A stretch of DNA of 62,545 bases from Sulfuricurvum sp. (GCA_028714915.1 JAQTLL010000006.1:1-62545); one strand, 5' to 3'; positions 7,093 through 15,377 are shown, numbered from the stretch's first letter. The notes: generated by a model from the sequence alone, not told the origin. A program made the numbers and translations.

Positions 7093-7971
7093 TTAAAAAC
7101 CGCGAAACCGTGATGGAATAAAAGCCCTCTCGCCTATGTTCAAAGCCGTCTCAAGTTTTTCAATAAGTCTTGCGGTGTCTTTGGGAAGAGTACCGGAAAG
7201 ATGCAAAGCGTTCGATGCGTGGTTCGATCGAAAGATTATTTTATTGACTGGATGCAGCAAATGAATCAATTGCTTTTGCTCATTTAATATCTGAACGTCA
7301 TCGGGCATTGTAAATTCGTCGAAGTACTGGTAAAATCGCTCCTTAACCCCCTCCTCCAATCCAAGCTGAAGCGTTGAAAGATAATTGATTCTCGTTGCAT
7401 TAATAACAACAGCAGTATCCCTGATATGTTCGTTAGAATAGGCTTCACCACCAAGCCCAAGTATGACCGTAGCCGATATTTTTATATTGGCATTGGAAGC
7501 TTTACAAAGCGCTTCGATCATCTGCTTGGAAGTAACTCCCTTATTGATTTTTTCCAGCAGCACATCATTTCCCGTCTCAATACCAAAATAGATTAGACTT
7601 AACCCATTCTCTCGTAAAAGAGTGAGTTCACTCTCAGTTTTTTCGAGGAAGTTTTGCGCGGTGGCATAGACCGATACACGGCTGAGTTTAGGAAAGGAAC
7701 TTTGTAAATAACGAAGCATTTTCATCAAATAATTAGTCGGCAGTGAGAGCGCATCTCCATCACCCAAGAAGACTTTGTTCGCATCAGGATGATGTTTGGC
7801 AAAAATATCTATTTCTCTATAAATATCTTCGATGTCACGCATCTGATATTTTTTGGTTTTATACATGGAACAAAACGAACACCGGTTATGACTGCATCCA
7901 TAGGTTGCCTGAATGACTACATTGTCAGCTTCTGCCGGTGGACGGTAAAGGGGGAAGGAATAGTCTATCAT
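7093..7971 (-). CDS. Radical SAM protein
   Basis: Radical SAM enzymes use a 4Fe-4S cluster to cleave S-adenosylmethionine. The cluster motif is visible as YGCSHNRCSFCSMYK with Cys26, Cys31 and Cys34. The spacing is CX4CX2C instead of the classical CX3CX2C, which is usual for this Elp3/NifB-like subgroup. GDGDAL (about residues 71-76), GIETGND and the later glycine-rich strand fit the SAM-binding half-barrel. The length is 292 residues, without an extra C-terminal cluster domain. The substrate is not predictable. It is followed 22 bp upstream on the same strand by the DUF4143 ATPase. Confidence 0.8.
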   Translation of the reverse strand: MIDYSFPLYRPPAEADNVVIQATYGCSHNRCSFCSMYKTKKYQMRDIEDIYREIDIFAKHHPDANKVFLGDGDALSLPTNYLMKMLRYLQSSFPKLSRVSVYATAQNFLEKTESELTLLRENGLSLIYFGIETGNDVLLEKINKGVTSKQMIEALCKASNANIKISATVILGLGGEAYSNEHIRDTAVVINATRINYLSTLQLGLEEGVKERFYQYFDEFTMPDDVQILNEQKQLIHLLHPVNKIIFRSNHASNALHLSGTLPKDTARLIEKLETALNIGERAFIPSRFRGF

Positions 7972-7993
7972 TTTGAACTATTAACTTTCATAG

Positions 7994-9196
7994 TTAAAAA
8001 AAGAACCCTATGGGAATCGCTACGCGCATTTCCCCAAATGATAATACATGCTCCCCCATATAAAAGACAACACCAAAAACATCTTTTGAACTGTTTTTTT
8101 GGAAATCGGCAATGTGTTTAAAATCATCCTTGCTGACAGCCATAGAAGCTTTCACTTCAATAGCAATGATTTTATCATTACGTTTGAGAATAAAGTCAAT
8201 CTCTTTTTTATCATTGGTTCGGTAATGATAGATATCCGTTGGTATTTCAGTGAAGCTCAGATGCTTCATCAGTTCATTGCAGACCAATGTCTCAACAATG
8301 GCACCTTTGTACATAGAATCTTCGAAGTTTTCAGGGGTGGCAATTTTTAAAAAGTAGTTCATAAGCCCTGTATCGTTCATATAGAGCTTTGGAGATTTTA
8401 CGAACTGCTTACCAATGTTCTCAAAATAGGGACGAAGCAACTTGACTTGAAATGTCTGCTCCAAGATACCCAAATAGTTTTCAATTGTTTCGACTCGAAC
8501 ACCCACTTCTTTGGCTAAATCTGATTTAACCAACATCTGCGTACTACGTGGTGCTACTATGTTCAAAAACCGAAAGTAGCTGTCAATATCACGCAATTCT
8601 CCTAAATCTCGCGCGTCACGCTCAACATAAGTGCTGATATACGAAGAGAACCACAATCTCCGTTGCATGGAAGTGGTGAGATTGCGTACTTCAGGGTAAC
8701 CTCCACGAATCATTTGTTCTACAATAGTGCTATACGTGACCGGCTTAACATTAAATGTGTGTTCAAATAAATTATCAATGCAGTTGGCTTTAGGGTCAAG
8801 TGATTTTTCTTTTAAACTAAGAGGATAAAGTTCAAGCTCAATAATGCGCCCGGCTAACGTATCTTTGGCTTGTTTCATGTCGAGAATATTTGCGCTTCCC
8901 GTAAGAAGGAAGTCCCCGTTTCTCCGATTGGCATCTACATACAGCTTGAGAGCTTCCAACAGTTCAGGTGCTTTTTCGATCTCATCGATACAAGCAGGCT
9001 TAGAGAGCCTTTGAATAAAGCGGATCGGATCTTCTTTGACACTAAGTCGGATACTGATATCATCCAATACGACATAATGCAGCTTGAGATGAGTAGAGAG
9101 TGTTGACTTACCAACTTGACGTGAGCCTTTTAAAAGGACGATTGGTGAAATAGACAACGACGTTGTTACGAATGTCTCAATACTGCGCTTAAGCAT
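7994..9196 (-). CDS. AAA-family ATPase with DUF4143 domain
   Basis: The 400-residue protein has Walker A GSRQVGKST (about residues 24-32), an acidic Walker B-like CIDEIEKAP and sensor LLTGSAN (AAA_14). A C-terminal DUF4143 module of about 180 residues follows, ending in a PD-(D/E)XK-like stretch (EIDFILKRNDKIIAIEVKA). This architecture is common in mobile and accessory regions; its biochemical role is not settled. A ribosome site is weak. It is immediately upstream of the radical SAM gene on the same strand. Confidence 0.85.
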   Translation of the reverse strand: MLKRSIETFVTTSLSISPIVLLKGSRQVGKSTLSTHLKLHYVVLDDISIRLSVKEDPIRFIQRLSKPACIDEIEKAPELLEALKLYVDANRRNGDFLLTGSANILDMKQAKDTLAGRIIELELYPLSLKEKSLDPKANCIDNLFEHTFNVKPVTYSTIVEQMIRGGYPEVRNLTTSMQRRLWFSSYISTYVERDARDLGELRDIDSYFRFLNIVAPRSTQMLVKSDLAKEVGVRVETIENYLGILEQTFQVKLLRPYFENIGKQFVKSPKLYMNDTGLMNYFLKIATPENFEDSMYKGAIVETLVCNELMKHLSFTEIPTDIYHYRTNDKKEIDFILKRNDKIIAIEVKASMAVSKDDFKHIADFQKNSSKDVFGVVFYMGEHVLSFGEMRVAIPIGFFF

Positions 9197-9298
9197 ATAA
9201 ATCCTTTATATTGCTATTATAATAGTAGAAATTATACTACTAATTTATATTTTTGTGTAATTTTCTGCAAACTATGCGTTGTAACAGAAAATAAATAT

Positions 9299-9405
9299 TT
9301 TAGACGTAATACAAAAATAAGTGGCTTAAACCATAAGAAGCCCTTGCTGCCACAGTGATCAAATTGACCACCACCATGCCCAATTTTAGGAAGTCAATTT
9401 TTTAA
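9299..9405 (-). pseudogene. C-terminal remnant of a membrane transporter
   Basis: Between the ATPase and exonuclease genes a minus-strand frame reads KIDFLKLGMVVVNLITVAA, then polar residues and a stop. The pattern FLKLGMVVVNLI is what the last helix of ion transporters of the citrate/sulfate (DASS or ArsB-like) type looks like. There is no start codon and no upstream domain, so this would be a decayed tail of about 34 codons. Low certainty. Confidence 0.3.
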
Positions 9406-9414
9406 TACCCAAAA

Positions 9415-9990
9415 CTAAATTCCTGTACTGTTCATTTTGTTTAAAACTTCTAATGTTTTCGTAACATCATAAACGGCACTGTGATACTGATCTTCATCGA
9501 AATCGATTCCGTAATGTCGGCAAGTTTCCAGCAATTTCGGGGTTTTGAGACTTCCTCTGACATTGAGAGCTCTGACAATCTTTTTGTTGAATTTCATCGT
9601 ACAGAAGTGTTTCTCGAATGTGACAAGTTTACCAATATGTCGTAGTTCAAACGCTATGTTATGGGCGATGAGAGTTTTCGCTCCCTGACAAAACTCTATA
9701 AACTCCTGATCCTCTGCAAAATACTCTGCGTAATCAACATTCGCTCGTAATCGTTCTATTCGTTGTGGAGAGAGTTTGTGAACAGCAAGCGCATAAGGAT
9801 TAACCTCATATTCGGAAAAATAGTAGCGATGGAAGGTATCGGCGATAACATAAACCCCCGCCTCTCTTTTAATCCGAAACGCCGCAACTTCGATCACATC
9901 ATGGACATTTGCGGAGTTGGTTTCAAAGTCCAGTATGATCAATAGTGCTCCATTAGTATATGAATTAATTTTATTTGATATTTTACCCAT
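9415..9990 (-). CDS. DEDDh 3'-5' exonuclease (DnaQ/PolC epsilon-like)
   Basis: The product of 191 residues shows the exonuclease motifs in order: ExoI LDFETN (Asp21, Glu23), ExoII around LIAHNIAFELRHI and ExoIII HSAVYDVTKT, where His and Asp complete the DEDDh set. It would remove 3' terminal nucleotides. It sits next to a Y-family polymerase gene, transcribed in the same direction, so a role with translesion synthesis or plasmid replication is plausible but inferred. The length is typical of stand-alone members. Confidence 0.8.
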   Translation of the reverse strand: MGKISNKINSYTNGALLIILDFETNSANVHDVIEVAAFRIKREAGVYVIADTFHRYYFSEYEVNPYALAVHKLSPQRIERLRANVDYAEYFAEDQEFIEFCQGAKTLIAHNIAFELRHIGKLVTFEKHFCTMKFNKKIVRALNVRGSLKTPKLLETCRHYGIDFDEDQYHSAVYDVTKTLEVLNKMNSTGI

Positions 9991-10068
9991 AAGGTAATAT
10001 CGATTGGTTTATAATTTCAAACACCTTTTTTAGCAGTAAATGGCATTATCTAGATTTACGAACAAACG

Positions 10069-10087
10069 TCACAATATGACTTCGTTT
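10069..10087 (-). repeat. Isolated copy of the plasmid iteron
   Basis: The sequence here is the exact reverse complement of the 19-bp iteron AAACGAAGTCATATTGTGA found repeatedly at 11998-12429. It stands alone 1.9 kb from the main array, between the exonuclease start and the polymerase stop. It could be a remote initiator-binding site for copy control or for control of the neighbouring exonuclease gene. Confidence 0.8.
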
Positions 10088-10095
10088 TTCTCCCC

Positions 10096-11382
10096 CTACC
10101 CCTTCTCAATAGCGCACCTCAAAATATCGACTCCGTATTTATCCCGCAGTTTTGTGATCTGTTCCCCCAAAGCGCAAGATTTTTCATCATCATCCCGATC
10201 GAACAGAGAAAACGTTTTAGGTTTTGTTGCGGACATAAAATTCGAGGCTGATATGGAGATACTGTGGATACCGTAGTGAGGAAAATTATCGATTTTTATT
10301 ATTGTCTCAACGGCTATATTACGCATTAGTGTTTCACTGAATACTCTGTCAATGGTGGTAGAGATACTCGAAGAGGCTCCTCCATTGTATTTGAGTGCAA
10401 ACGAATAGGTCGTTGGGTTTACTTCCAGTTTGGCAATGGTATGGGATAAATGACGAGAGAGGATAATAACTCTGCGTTTAATCTCATTTCTGTCCATGGT
10501 TGCTGTGAAGTTGCGCGATATACCTATGGATTTACGGTCATGGCTGGGATTAACGCTCTCGCGGTCAGTGCCGCTAATACGTTTGATCAAGTCTTCACCC
10601 ACCCTGCCCCACGATTGAAGCATGAGAGCCGAATCTAGTACCTCTCCTAACGTTTTTATCTTGTAACTTCCAAGACGTTTGGAAAGGGCTTTACCGATTC
10701 CGGGAAAGTCATTGATACTCATGGGTGAAACGAAGTCAATTATTTTTTCTTTGGGAACAAGAGTGATTCCGTAGGGCTTATTAAAGTCAGTCGCTACTTT
10801 AGCAATCCATTTGGCACTCGATGCTCCGATGGACATTGGCAGATCAAACTTCTCTAATATTTCCTCTTGCAGTGCTGCAATGAACTCATACACATCCTCA
10901 TCTTCCACCCAACCGCTTAGATCTCCCCAAAACTCATCAATGCTATATTGCTCCAAAACCGGTATTTTAGTTTGAAGAAACTCACGCAAAGTACTTGAGG
11001 TGAGCTGATAAAAGAGATGATCCCCCTGCACTACCAATAGATTGGGACACATGCGAAAGGCATCACTTAAAGTTGTTCCGGTTTTAATACCGTAGGGTTT
11101 GCATTCATAGCTTTTGGCGATGACGATACCGTGTACCTTTCCCTGCTCATCTAAAAAATCTTTCTTCCATTGATTAGGGTTGTAGGGGCTCCATTGCTTT
11201 TCATGCTGAAAAAGTGAATTAAATCCCCCTACCCTATCGGTCATAACGCATTTGGTGTCTTCTTTAGAAAATATTGCCCTGTCACTGCTTTTTACAACAA
11301 CAACAGGTTTGCCTTTTAGATAAGGAGACCTAGTTCTCTCGGCGGAGACAAAATAACAATCAAGATCTAAATGGATAATCAT
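10096..11382 (-). CDS. Y-family DNA polymerase (UmuC/DinB-like)
   Basis: Y-family polymerases copy damaged DNA. The 428-residue protein begins IIHLDLDCYFVSAE (catalytic Asp6, Asp8) and has the second catalytic motif YSIDEFWGDL (Asp149, Glu150), then the helix-hairpin-helix FPGIGKALSKRLG and the little-finger region. About 40 extra residues (roughly 35-83) sit between strand KGKPVVVV and the usual GIVIAKSYECKPYG, a clear insertion compared with typical DinB. No umuD is adjacent. The gene lies between an iteron copy and the HU gene, within the replication region. Confidence 0.85.
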   Translation of the reverse strand: MIIHLDLDCYFVSAERTRSPYLKGKPVVVVKSSDRAIFSKEDTKCVMTDRVGGFNSLFQHEKQWSPYNPNQWKKDFLDEQGKVHGIVIAKSYECKPYGIKTGTTLSDAFRMCPNLLVVQGDHLFYQLTSSTLREFLQTKIPVLEQYSIDEFWGDLSGWVEDEDVYEFIAALQEEILEKFDLPMSIGASSAKWIAKVATDFNKPYGITLVPKEKIIDFVSPMSINDFPGIGKALSKRLGSYKIKTLGEVLDSALMLQSWGRVGEDLIKRISGTDRESVNPSHDRKSIGISRNFTATMDRNEIKRRVIILSRHLSHTIAKLEVNPTTYSFALKYNGGASSSISTTIDRVFSETLMRNIAVETIIKIDNFPHYGIHSISISASNFMSATKPKTFSLFDRDDDEKSCALGEQITKLRDKYGVDILRCAIEKG

Positions 11383-11491
11383 TGTGTGCCCTCCCCTAAT
11401 TTAGTGTAAAGGCAGTGTAGTGGGATTTTAATATCCTTCACAAATAGATGTCAAAATGTCATATTAATTCTTTGAAAGAGCGTGTGTGCGG

Positions 11492-11497
11492 TATAAT
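11492..11497 (+). promoter_or_regulatory. -10 element (TATAAT) for the HU gene
   Basis: A consensus TATAAT lies 31 bp before the HU start codon. A TTGAAA upstream is only 14 bp away, too close for a standard -35, but sigma-70 promoters in Campylobacterota often lack a conserved -35. GAAGGA serves as ribosome site before the ATG at 11528. Confidence 0.5.
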
Positions 11498-11527
11498 CGC
11501 ACCATAATTTTAAAATGAAGGATTCAA

Positions 11528-11809
11528 ATGAACAAAGCACAATTCGTAGAACTGGTTCAAAAATGTGGAGACTACTCAACTAAAACAGCAGCTGATGCTG
11601 CAATCATAGCTGTAACCGCTGCTATTACCGAAGCATTATCCAATAAAGAAGACATTCAAGTAGTAGGGTTTGGAACATTTAAAACAGCTGTACAAGCGGC
11701 TAAAGAGGGAAAAGTCCCAGGTACTGATAAAACTTACAGCAAAGCTGCCACCACAGTTGCTAAGTTTGTTGCGGGTGCAACACTCAAAGACAAAGTAGCA
11801 GGGATTTAA
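11528..11809 (+). CDS. HU/IHF-family DNA-binding protein
   Basis: This 93-residue histone-like protein starts MNKAQFVELVQKCGDYSTK and shows the HU pattern: two N-terminal helices, VQVVGFGTF-like strand (IQVVGFGTFKTA), and a basic arm followed by the C-terminal helix with KFVAGATLKDKV. HU proteins bend DNA non-specifically and help initiator proteins open iteron origins. Its place 190 bp before the iteron array supports a plasmid-specific nucleoid or origin role. A hairpin terminator follows. Confidence 0.9.
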   Translation: MNKAQFVELVQKCGDYSTKTAADAAIIAVTAAITEALSNKEDIQVVGFGTFKTAVQAAKEGKVPGTDKTYSKAATTVAKFVAGATLKDKVAGI

Positions 11810-11834
11810 TCCCTTCTGCTCTTAATCCAGCTTT

Positions 11835-11868
11835 AAGACACTGTAAATACCTTTCTTTCCAGTGTCTT
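11835..11868 (+). terminator. Terminator of the HU gene
   Basis: AAGACACTG (11835-11843) pairs with CAGTGTCTT (11860-11868), giving a 9-bp stem with a 16-nt loop, 25 bp after the HU stop. The U-rich run appears about 20 nt later (11884-11890), so termination may be imperfect. Confidence 0.55.
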
Positions 11869-11901
11869 ATACTTCTTCTAGTAATTTTTTTACTTACTAA
11901 T

Positions 11902-11978
11902 GCGCCTTTAGCTCAGATGGATAGAGCATCGGCTTCCTAAGCTGAGGGTCGCAGGTTCAAGTCCTGCATGGCGCACCA
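11902..11978 (+). tRNA. tRNA-Arg(CCT)
   Basis: A 77-nt cloverleaf with encoded CCA is readable. The anticodon loop is TTCCTAA, giving anticodon CCT (reads AGG). The T arm is GCAGG-TTCAAGT-CCTGC. Two weak points stand out: the acceptor stem has a U6-U67 mismatch (GCGCCTT against ATGGCGC), and the anticodon stem contains a G-U pair. It may be a slightly decayed or plasmid-specific extra copy; tRNA-Arg(CCT) genes are also common integration sites. Confidence 0.9.
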
Positions 11979-11997
11979 CTAACATTTATCTGCCTAA

Positions 11998-12429
11998 AAA
12001 CGAAGTCATATTGTGAAAAAAATACTTTTTTCTACTTTTATTTATTTTTATTTTTATAAATGACTAAAGTGCCTCATCTTCGATGGTATAGCACTCTAAA
12101 AACGAAGTCATTTTGTGCAAGAAGCCCCTTTCTCTTGCTTTATTTTAAAATTTTAAAATTTATTTTTCTAAAAACGAAGTCATATTGTGAAAACATTCTT
12201 TTTATACTTTTTTATTTTTATTTTTATTGTCTAAAAGCAAATTTTGGGTAAATTATCCACAAAATGACTTCGTTTTTAAAATATTGTTCTAAATATGAGA
12301 GAAATTTTTACTGCTGACTTGAATGAACGAAGTCATTTAGTGACATAAACGAAGTCATATTGTGAAGAGGCGAAGTCAAATACTACTAAAGCGAAGTCAT
12401 TTGATGACATAAACGAAGTCATATTGTGA
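11998..12429 (+). repeat. Iteron array: plasmid replication origin
   Basis: The 19-bp repeat AAACGAAGTCATATTGTGA or close variants occurs at 11998-12016, 12100-12118, 12172-12190, 12326-12343, 12347-12365, about 12369-12380 (short), 12390-12406 and 12411-12429. A reverse-oriented copy lies at 12258-12277. The last five copies are tandem with a 21-22 bp period, about two helical turns, so bound initiators would sit on the same face. The spaces between the first copies are extremely AT-rich and would melt easily. The array lies directly downstream of the rep gene, the normal partner of such iterons. Confidence 0.9.
12253..12261 (+). promoter_or_regulatory. DnaA box
   Basis: TTATCCACA is a perfect consensus DnaA box. 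It overlaps by four bases the inverted iteron at 12258-12277, so host DnaA and the plasmid initiator would compete or cooperate at this point in the origin. Confidence 0.75.
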
Positions 12430-12482
12430 AGTTTCTATAGGTATTATAGATATATATAGAATATATAGATATCTGTAGAGTA

Positions 12483-12521
12483 CTAGAGAAGAGCAAGGCT
12501 TTCTTCCTTGCCCCCCTCTAG
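12483..12521 (-). terminator. Hairpin at the end of rep
   Basis: An inner stem GCAAGG/CCTTGC (12493-12498 with 12506-12511) is flanked by an outer stem CTAGAG/CTCTAG (12483-12488 with 12516-12521). The outer stem includes the rep stop codon. It probably ends the helicase-rep transcript before the iterons, although a U-tract is missing. Confidence 0.5.
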
Positions 12522-13381
12522 TTTTCTTCAAGACCAGGAAGTTCCTTGGTTTTATTAGGCGTACCCATAAATGTAATACTGTTATCATAAGAACCTTTAC
12601 GATATATGAGTTTTGTTTTTGGTTCGTATGTAATTCCATAATCTAGTAAAAGTTCAGAACTATCTCGTATTTCTTTCATAGCAGTTTGTTTTGTTCGAAG
12701 TGATTCCATTGGAAAGCCGATTGTTTGAAGCAGATTTTCGATGCTCATGGTACTTGATTGAGAGTGTGTCCAGAAAAAACGGATAATAGCTCGAAGTAAA
12801 GCACTTTTAACTTTAAGTAATTTTGGGAGCTCTTTTGTATAGTTGACTGTAAGTTGATCTTCGAAATATTTTCGGTATTCAGGAGTGATAACAATCCCAA
12901 AGCTTTTATGCTTTGTACTGTAAGCAAAAGAGCTAATGATATTGAAACTGTAAAAATCTTCCCCATCTGTTGTGCGAAATTCGATTGCTGTTGTTTGTAT
13001 CTCATCCAACTTGTCTTTGAGCCACTTGGTATTACGAGAAGTTGTACCACTGTAAGATTTTAAAATATCAGAAGTAGAAAAATAAATAGCAATAGCACCA
13101 CCATCCACTTCTTTGATTTCTTTAGCACCTGCAAACAAACAATCGAGAAGGTCTCTATGTGTTTGTGTAAGAATATTTCCCTTAATAACCGTTTTGCCCC
13201 AACTTGTTTCAATATACCGTTTTTTTTGATTTTCGATAAATTGTGTATAAGTTTTAGAAGTGGAACTTATTTTTTCGATAGGGGCAAAAACACCAGTACG
13301 TAGTTCACTGACGGTTGCATTAGAATTTTCAAATTTTTTGACAATATCGAATTCTTTAAAGCTAAGTTGATTATTTGCCAT
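12518..13381 (-). CDS. Plasmid replication initiator (Rep_3-like)
   Basis: The 287-residue protein has the two-winged-helix style of Rep_3/RepE initiators. The N-terminal part contains ILTQTHRDLLDCLF and the strand-helix IAIYFSTSDILKSYSG; the second half has YTKELPKLLKVKSALLRAIIRFFWTHSQ followed by a second winged helix (MSIENLLQTIGFP). Such proteins bind iterons and open the origin. The iteron array lies immediately downstream. Its ATG overlaps the stop of the helicase gene (TAATG at 13379-13383), so initiator and helicase are translated as a coupled pair. Confidence 0.85.
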   Translation of the reverse strand: MANNQLSFKEFDIVKKFENSNATVSELRTGVFAPIEKISSTSKTYTQFIENQKKRYIETSWGKTVIKGNILTQTHRDLLDCLFAGAKEIKEVDGGAIAIYFSTSDILKSYSGTTSRNTKWLKDKLDEIQTTAIEFRTTDGEDFYSFNIISSFAYSTKHKSFGIVITPEYRKYFEDQLTVNYTKELPKLLKVKSALLRAIIRFFWTHSQSSTMSIENLLQTIGFPMESLRTKQTAMKEIRDSSELLLDYGITYEPKTKLIYRKGSYDNSITFMGTPNKTKELPGLEEN

Positions 13382-14592
13382 TAGAAATCCTTCATGAAGA
13401 TTTGAGCATCTGTTTTAATTTCTGGAAATATTTGTCGAACAATTTGTTTACCACCTAGTGGTTTTGATGCACCATAGTTGTCTTTAGTAAGAATGATTTT
13501 GCGCAAATGGCTGCGTGTTTCATCTTGAGTACCATCTTTATTCGTAACGTAACTTATTTCATACACAAGACGTACGGCATCAGTAAATGCGCTTGCACCT
13601 CTCGCTTGTGTAGTGTTTTTTGTACTGTGATGAATGAATATGATGGTTTTGTTTTCCCTTGAAGCCCATTCAGTAAAGAGCTGCATAAATTTTCGTGCAT
13701 GAGCATTATTATTTTCATCTGCTCCAAAAAAAGCAATCAATGGATCAAGTATTATTAAATCATAGGGAGTGAGGCTCTTTTTAAGATCATTGAAATAAGG
13801 ATTAATAGTTATTCCCCTTCCCTGTTCTTCTAAAACCTGAATGGTTGGACTATTAGAAATAACGATTCTATTTGTAAATTCTTTGAGTTCTTTTCCAAGA
13901 ATAGCGGTGGCAATTTTTTGTGCTCTGTGTGCCGTTAGTCCCGTTGGATCTTCTGATAGCCAGGCAAAGGATTTTGAGTGAGGATTTTCAATTGCATGAT
14001 GCATCATAAGCTGTAAAACCAACCAGCTCTTTCCGCTTCCTCCTGGTGCAGAGATCATAGAAACTGTTTTTTTAGGGAATGGCAGCCATGCTTTACAAAT
14101 AAACTCTGCTTCTTCACTTACAATTGCAGTGATGTCATGCATATCCAGTAGTGCTACTCGATGAGTTTGTTGAAAGACTTCCAGTTTTTCTAGTGTTCGA
14201 CTAAGGAGTGTATTCCCACTGAAGGAGTCATTTTGCAAATCACGACTAAATTCATTAATGATACTAATAAGAGTGCGTTTTTCACTTAAGTCTGTTAACT
14301 CTTTAATATATGCTTGTATGGATGCGGCAGGATTAGCAGTGAGAATTTGTAAAAGTTCAGCTTCATAATTCTCACTATTTTTAGTGAGATGAGTATTAAT
14401 AAGTCCTTCATCTACCGGGTGATCTTCACTTTGTAGATGAAGAATTGCACGAAATATTGCCTGATGAGATGCGTGAAAAAAGAGGTTATTGGTTGTAAGA
14501 GCATGAAAATGTTCTTCAATCAATTGTGGTTCGAAAATCAAACTTGAAAGGAGTGTACGTTCTATATCGATGTTGTATACGTGTTGTGCCAT
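13381..14592 (-). CDS. Plasmid replicative helicase (DnaB-N plus RepA-like AAA_25)
   Basis: The 403-residue protein joins a DnaB N-terminal-like helical region (residues about 8-100, ERTLLSSLIFEPQLIEEHF) to a RecA-fold ATPase of the RepA (RSF1010)/AAA_25 type. Walker A is APGGSGKSW (182-190), Walker B is LIILDPLIAFFGADENN, and IFIHHSTK with RGASAFTDAV follows. It would unwind the plasmid origin after the initiator has opened it. Divergent from parA, with 125 bp of shared control DNA. Confidence 0.8.
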   Translation of the reverse strand: MAQHVYNIDIERTLLSSLIFEPQLIEEHFHALTTNNLFFHASHQAIFRAILHLQSEDHPVDEGLINTHLTKNSENYEAELLQILTANPAASIQAYIKELTDLSEKRTLISIINEFSRDLQNDSFSGNTLLSRTLEKLEVFQQTHRVALLDMHDITAIVSEEAEFICKAWLPFPKKTVSMISAPGGSGKSWLVLQLMMHHAIENPHSKSFAWLSEDPTGLTAHRAQKIATAILGKELKEFTNRIVISNSPTIQVLEEQGRGITINPYFNDLKKSLTPYDLIILDPLIAFFGADENNNAHARKFMQLFTEWASRENKTIIFIHHSTKNTTQARGASAFTDAVRLVYEISYVTNKDGTQDETRSHLRKIILTKDNYGASKPLGGKQIVRQIFPEIKTDAQIFMKDF

Positions 14593-14608
14593 CCCCTACC
14601 CTTATTTA

Positions 14609-14691
14609 TGTTAGAGATATTTTAGCATATTATGCTTGAGGCTAACAATTTAACTAACAAGACTAACAGATAGGCACTATTTTTGCTATAC
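14609..14691. promoter_or_regulatory. Divergent promoter region with CTAACA repeats
   Basis: Between the helicase and parA genes the motif CTAACA occurs three times (starting at 14642, 14654 and 14663) and once inverted (TGTTAG at 14609-14614). A -10-like TATACT lies at 14686-14691 for parA. Repeats at 9-12 bp spacing next to a par operon suggest an operator, for instance for ParA autoregulation. This is inference. Confidence 0.45.
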
Positions 14692-14717
14692 TAAGGTAAA
14701 TTAATTAAGAAGTAGTA

Positions 14718-15377
14718 ATGATCATCACAATATCGCATCAAAAGGGTGGTGTAGGAAAATCTACACTCGCATATAACGTCGCTGTCGAACTTAGTAAAAA
14801 GTATAACGTCGAAGTTATAGACCTTGATGTTCAGCAAACTGTTACTGCTTATAATCGGGTACGTCATGAAATGGGGCAACCCCCCCTACCCGTTCATATT
14901 TTTACTACTCCTGAAGAGCTTGAAGTTTATTTTGAGAGTTTAAACGATGATACCGTTGTCATTATTGATTCAGGCGGGTTTGATTCCAGCTTGAATCGTT
15001 TTGCGATGTTGGTAAGTGATTTTTTAATTACTCCCGTATCCAGTGAATTTACGGAGATTTTAGGTCTTCAAAAATATGAAAGTATTCTCAAAGAACTTTC
15101 AGAACAATCAGGAATGACGATTGTTACTAATGTTGTACTCAATAAAACAAACCCTAATCAGAAAAAATTTGATGATGTGAATGAATTTATAAGCAGTTCC
15201 CATCATTTTAAACTAATGGACTCTATGATGCGCCGACGAGTTGATTTTGCCAATAGTGTCGCGTATGGTTTTAGTGTTAGAGAGCTGGATAAGAAGTCAG
15301 AATCAGCAAAAGAGCTTAAAGAGTTTGTTAAAGAGATAAAAGAGAAGGCAGGCATACATGCAAAGAAAAAAGATTGA
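14718..15377 (+). CDS. parA: ParA-family partition ATPase
   Basis: ParA ATPases move plasmid copies apart together with ParB. The 219-residue protein has the deviant Walker A KGGVGKST at residues 9-16, with the signature Lys of the family, and the ParA-type VVIIDSGGFDSSLNRFA (Walker B/switch). It is the short type without an N-terminal helix-turn-helix, so it would not itself be a sequence-specific repressor. The C-terminus overlaps parB by 20 bp, implying a parAB operon. Confidence 0.9.
   Translation: MIITISHQKGGVGKSTLAYNVAVELSKKYNVEVIDLDVQQTVTAYNRVRHEMGQPPLPVHIFTTPEELEVYFESLNDDTVVIIDSGGFDSSLNRFAMLVSDFLITPVSSEFTEILGLQKYESILKELSEQSGMTIVTNVVLNKTNPNQKKFDDVNEFISSSHHFKLMDSMMRRRVDFANSVAYGFSVRELDKKSESAKELKEFVKEIKEKAGIHAKKKD

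Noticed and set aside
11440..11470. Possible additional iteron near the HU promoter (ATGTCATATTAAT)
   Set aside because: Matches fewer than half of the conserved iteron positions (no CGAAGTCA core).
11902..11978. Integration site with a duplicated tRNA 3' end
   Set aside because: I found no second copy of the tRNA 3' end within the window, so no attachment pair can be claimed.
11998..12429. CRISPR array
   Set aside because: Repeats are regular, but the spacers are not of uniform length and the tandem copies have almost no spacer; no cas gene is present. The neighbouring rep gene explains them as iterons.
14691..14879. Minus-strand frame of 62 codons opposite parA
   Set aside because: Antisense of the parA Walker A region and promoter; no ribosome site.
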